DNA from: Bacteroidota bacterium
GTDB lineage: Bacteria; Bacteroidota; Bacteroidia; Cytophagales; Cyclobacteriaceae
DNA: 32,198 bases
NCBI GenBank assembly: GCA_027593175.1
Contig: JAQCJI010000022.1
Location: forward strand, 1-32,198
Direction: 5' to 3'
Position 1 is the first letter of the stretch. The number at the start of each line of letters is the position of its first letter. A program made the position numbers and the translations under genes. The notes under the pieces were generated by a model. The model ran no database searches and was not told where the DNA came from. It worked only from the letters and a program-made list of their open reading frames with translations. Of this stretch, positions 31,374 to 32,198 are shown one piece after another.

Positions 31374-32157
31374 ATCTCAACAAAGCCGTAAAACCAACCT
31401 CTTTGTTATTTTAGGAGCCATCTTCCTGACCAATGCCATCTTGGCTGAAATTATAGGGGTGAAAATCTTCTCAGGGGAGCGTACCCTTGGATTTGAGCCG
31501 GTTCAATGGATCTTCTTTGGGGAGTTTGTGCTGGATTTCAACCTCACTGCTGGGGCGGTGATCTGGCCAGTAGTCTTTATTATTACTGACTTGATCAACG
31601 AGTATTTTGGTAAAAAAGGGGTACGAAAAATTAGTTTTTTGACTGCCGCACTCATCACTTATGTGTTTGTGATCATCAGCCTGGTTACGGCCCTAGCTCC
31701 TGCAGATTTCTGGATGCAGGTAAATGCCAGCATGCCTGACGGAAGTGCCTTTGACATCAACTATGCATTTAATACCATTTTTAGACAAGGCCTAGGAATT
31801 ATCTTGGGTTCCCTCACCGCCTTTTTGCTCGGGCAGTTGATCGATGTGTATGTGTTCCAAAAGCTCCGTGCCGTAACAGGTCCAAAGATGATCTGGCTAC
31901 GCGCCACAGGTTCCACCCTTGTATCTCAATTCATCGATTCATTTGTGGTGCTGGGCATCGCCTTTTATGTCTTTGGCAACTGGAGCCTCCCCCAAATCGC
32001 CGCTGTGGGCTTGATCAACTACGTCTACAAGTTTACCGTGGCCTTGGCACTTACACCAGTGCTCTATATTGCACATGGGCTGATTGATCGGTACTTGGGC
32101 AAAGATTTATCTGAAAAGATGTCCGAGGAGGCAACAGAGGATCGTTCGTTTTTGTAG
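31366..32157 (+). CDS. Queuosine precursor transporter (YhhQ/QPTR family)
   Basis: Inner-membrane ECF-like transporter that imports preQ0/preQ1 or related 7-deazapurines for queuosine modification of tRNA. The 263 residues contain about six hydrophobic helices. Family motifs include NAILAEIIGVKIF near the N-terminus, the central FIITDLINEYFGKKGVRK and the later STLVSQFIDSFVV; the Asp/Asn and Gln in these helices are typical of the family. ATG 31366 overlaps the last eight bases of rnz, so translation is coupled. An upstream in-frame start inside rnz is not needed. The remaining 41 bases of the window show no further gene. Confidence 0.92.
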   Translation: MHKSQQSRKTNLFVILGAIFLTNAILAEIIGVKIFSGERTLGFEPVQWIFFGEFVLDFNLTAGAVIWPVVFIITDLINEYFGKKGVRKISFLTAALITYVFVIISLVTALAPADFWMQVNASMPDGSAFDINYAFNTIFRQGLGIILGSLTAFLLGQLIDVYVFQKLRAVTGPKMIWLRATGSTLVSQFIDSFVVLGIAFYVFGNWSLPQIAAVGLINYVYKFTVALALTPVLYIAHGLIDRYLGKDLSEKMSEEATEDRSFL

Positions 32158-32198
32158 AAAAAAAATCTAGTGAATTTACCCTGAATTCTATTGCAGGC

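Overview
The window is 32 kb of ordinary, gene-dense chromosome from a Bacteroidota bacterium. Gene content points to the Cytophagales, probably near the Cyclobacteriaceae/Algoriphagus group; that placement is inferred from gene families, not from a marker gene. Supporting signs are a TonB-dependent receptor paired with a DUF4249 lipoprotein, Bat-type aerotolerance genes, a transketolase split into two genes, Gfo/Idh/MocA and DUF1080 proteins with export signals, and promoters of the TTG-N17-23-TAnnTTTG type. I see no phage, insertion sequence, CRISPR array, rRNA or tRNA. No stretch longer than 300 bases lacks a gene.

Layout. 154-1269: alanine dehydrogenase, closed by a hairpin terminator shared with a leftward pair (an unrecognised membrane protein and a LysE-type exporter broken by a one-base frameshift). 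2702-6854: a rightward run of a YggS-type PLP protein, a DUF423 membrane protein, a PBP4-type D-Ala-D-Ala carboxypeptidase, an LD-carboxypeptidase and an SGNH hydrolase. 6954-13179: a FAH-family hydrolase, an M23 peptidase, a Bcp peroxiredoxin, split transketolase and a GH30 glycosidase, ending at a terminator that also serves the opposing Gfo/Idh/MocA and DUF1080 genes (13240-15417). 15577-18117: a large secreted M14 peptidase with its own terminator.

18331-19805 is a compact leftward arsenic-type operon (ArsR, a DUF6428-like protein, thioredoxin-type ArsC) with a perfect 16-bp palindrome at the arsR start and no efflux pump. 19871-23091 is the TonB receptor/DUF4249 pair. It diverges, through overlapping promoters, from a Bat-like three-gene operon (23231-25441). 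A thiolase follows, and then a nested intergenic repeat of a kind scattered through Bacteroidota genomes. ApbE (leftward) and a YwqK/MORN-repeat protein (rightward) come next. The window ends with purC, a STAS-domain protein, RNase Z and a queuosine-precursor transporter in one tightly packed operon.

Functional themes are central and amino-acid metabolism, murein trimming, secreted hydrolases for sugars and peptides, metalloid response, and RNA/tRNA maturation. No clearly new multi-gene system is visible. The items most worth a second look are the LysE frameshift, which sits exactly on a U UUU UUA slippery heptamer; the Cys-tailed ars operon without a pump; the split BatC-like genes; and the nested repeat at 26713-26799.
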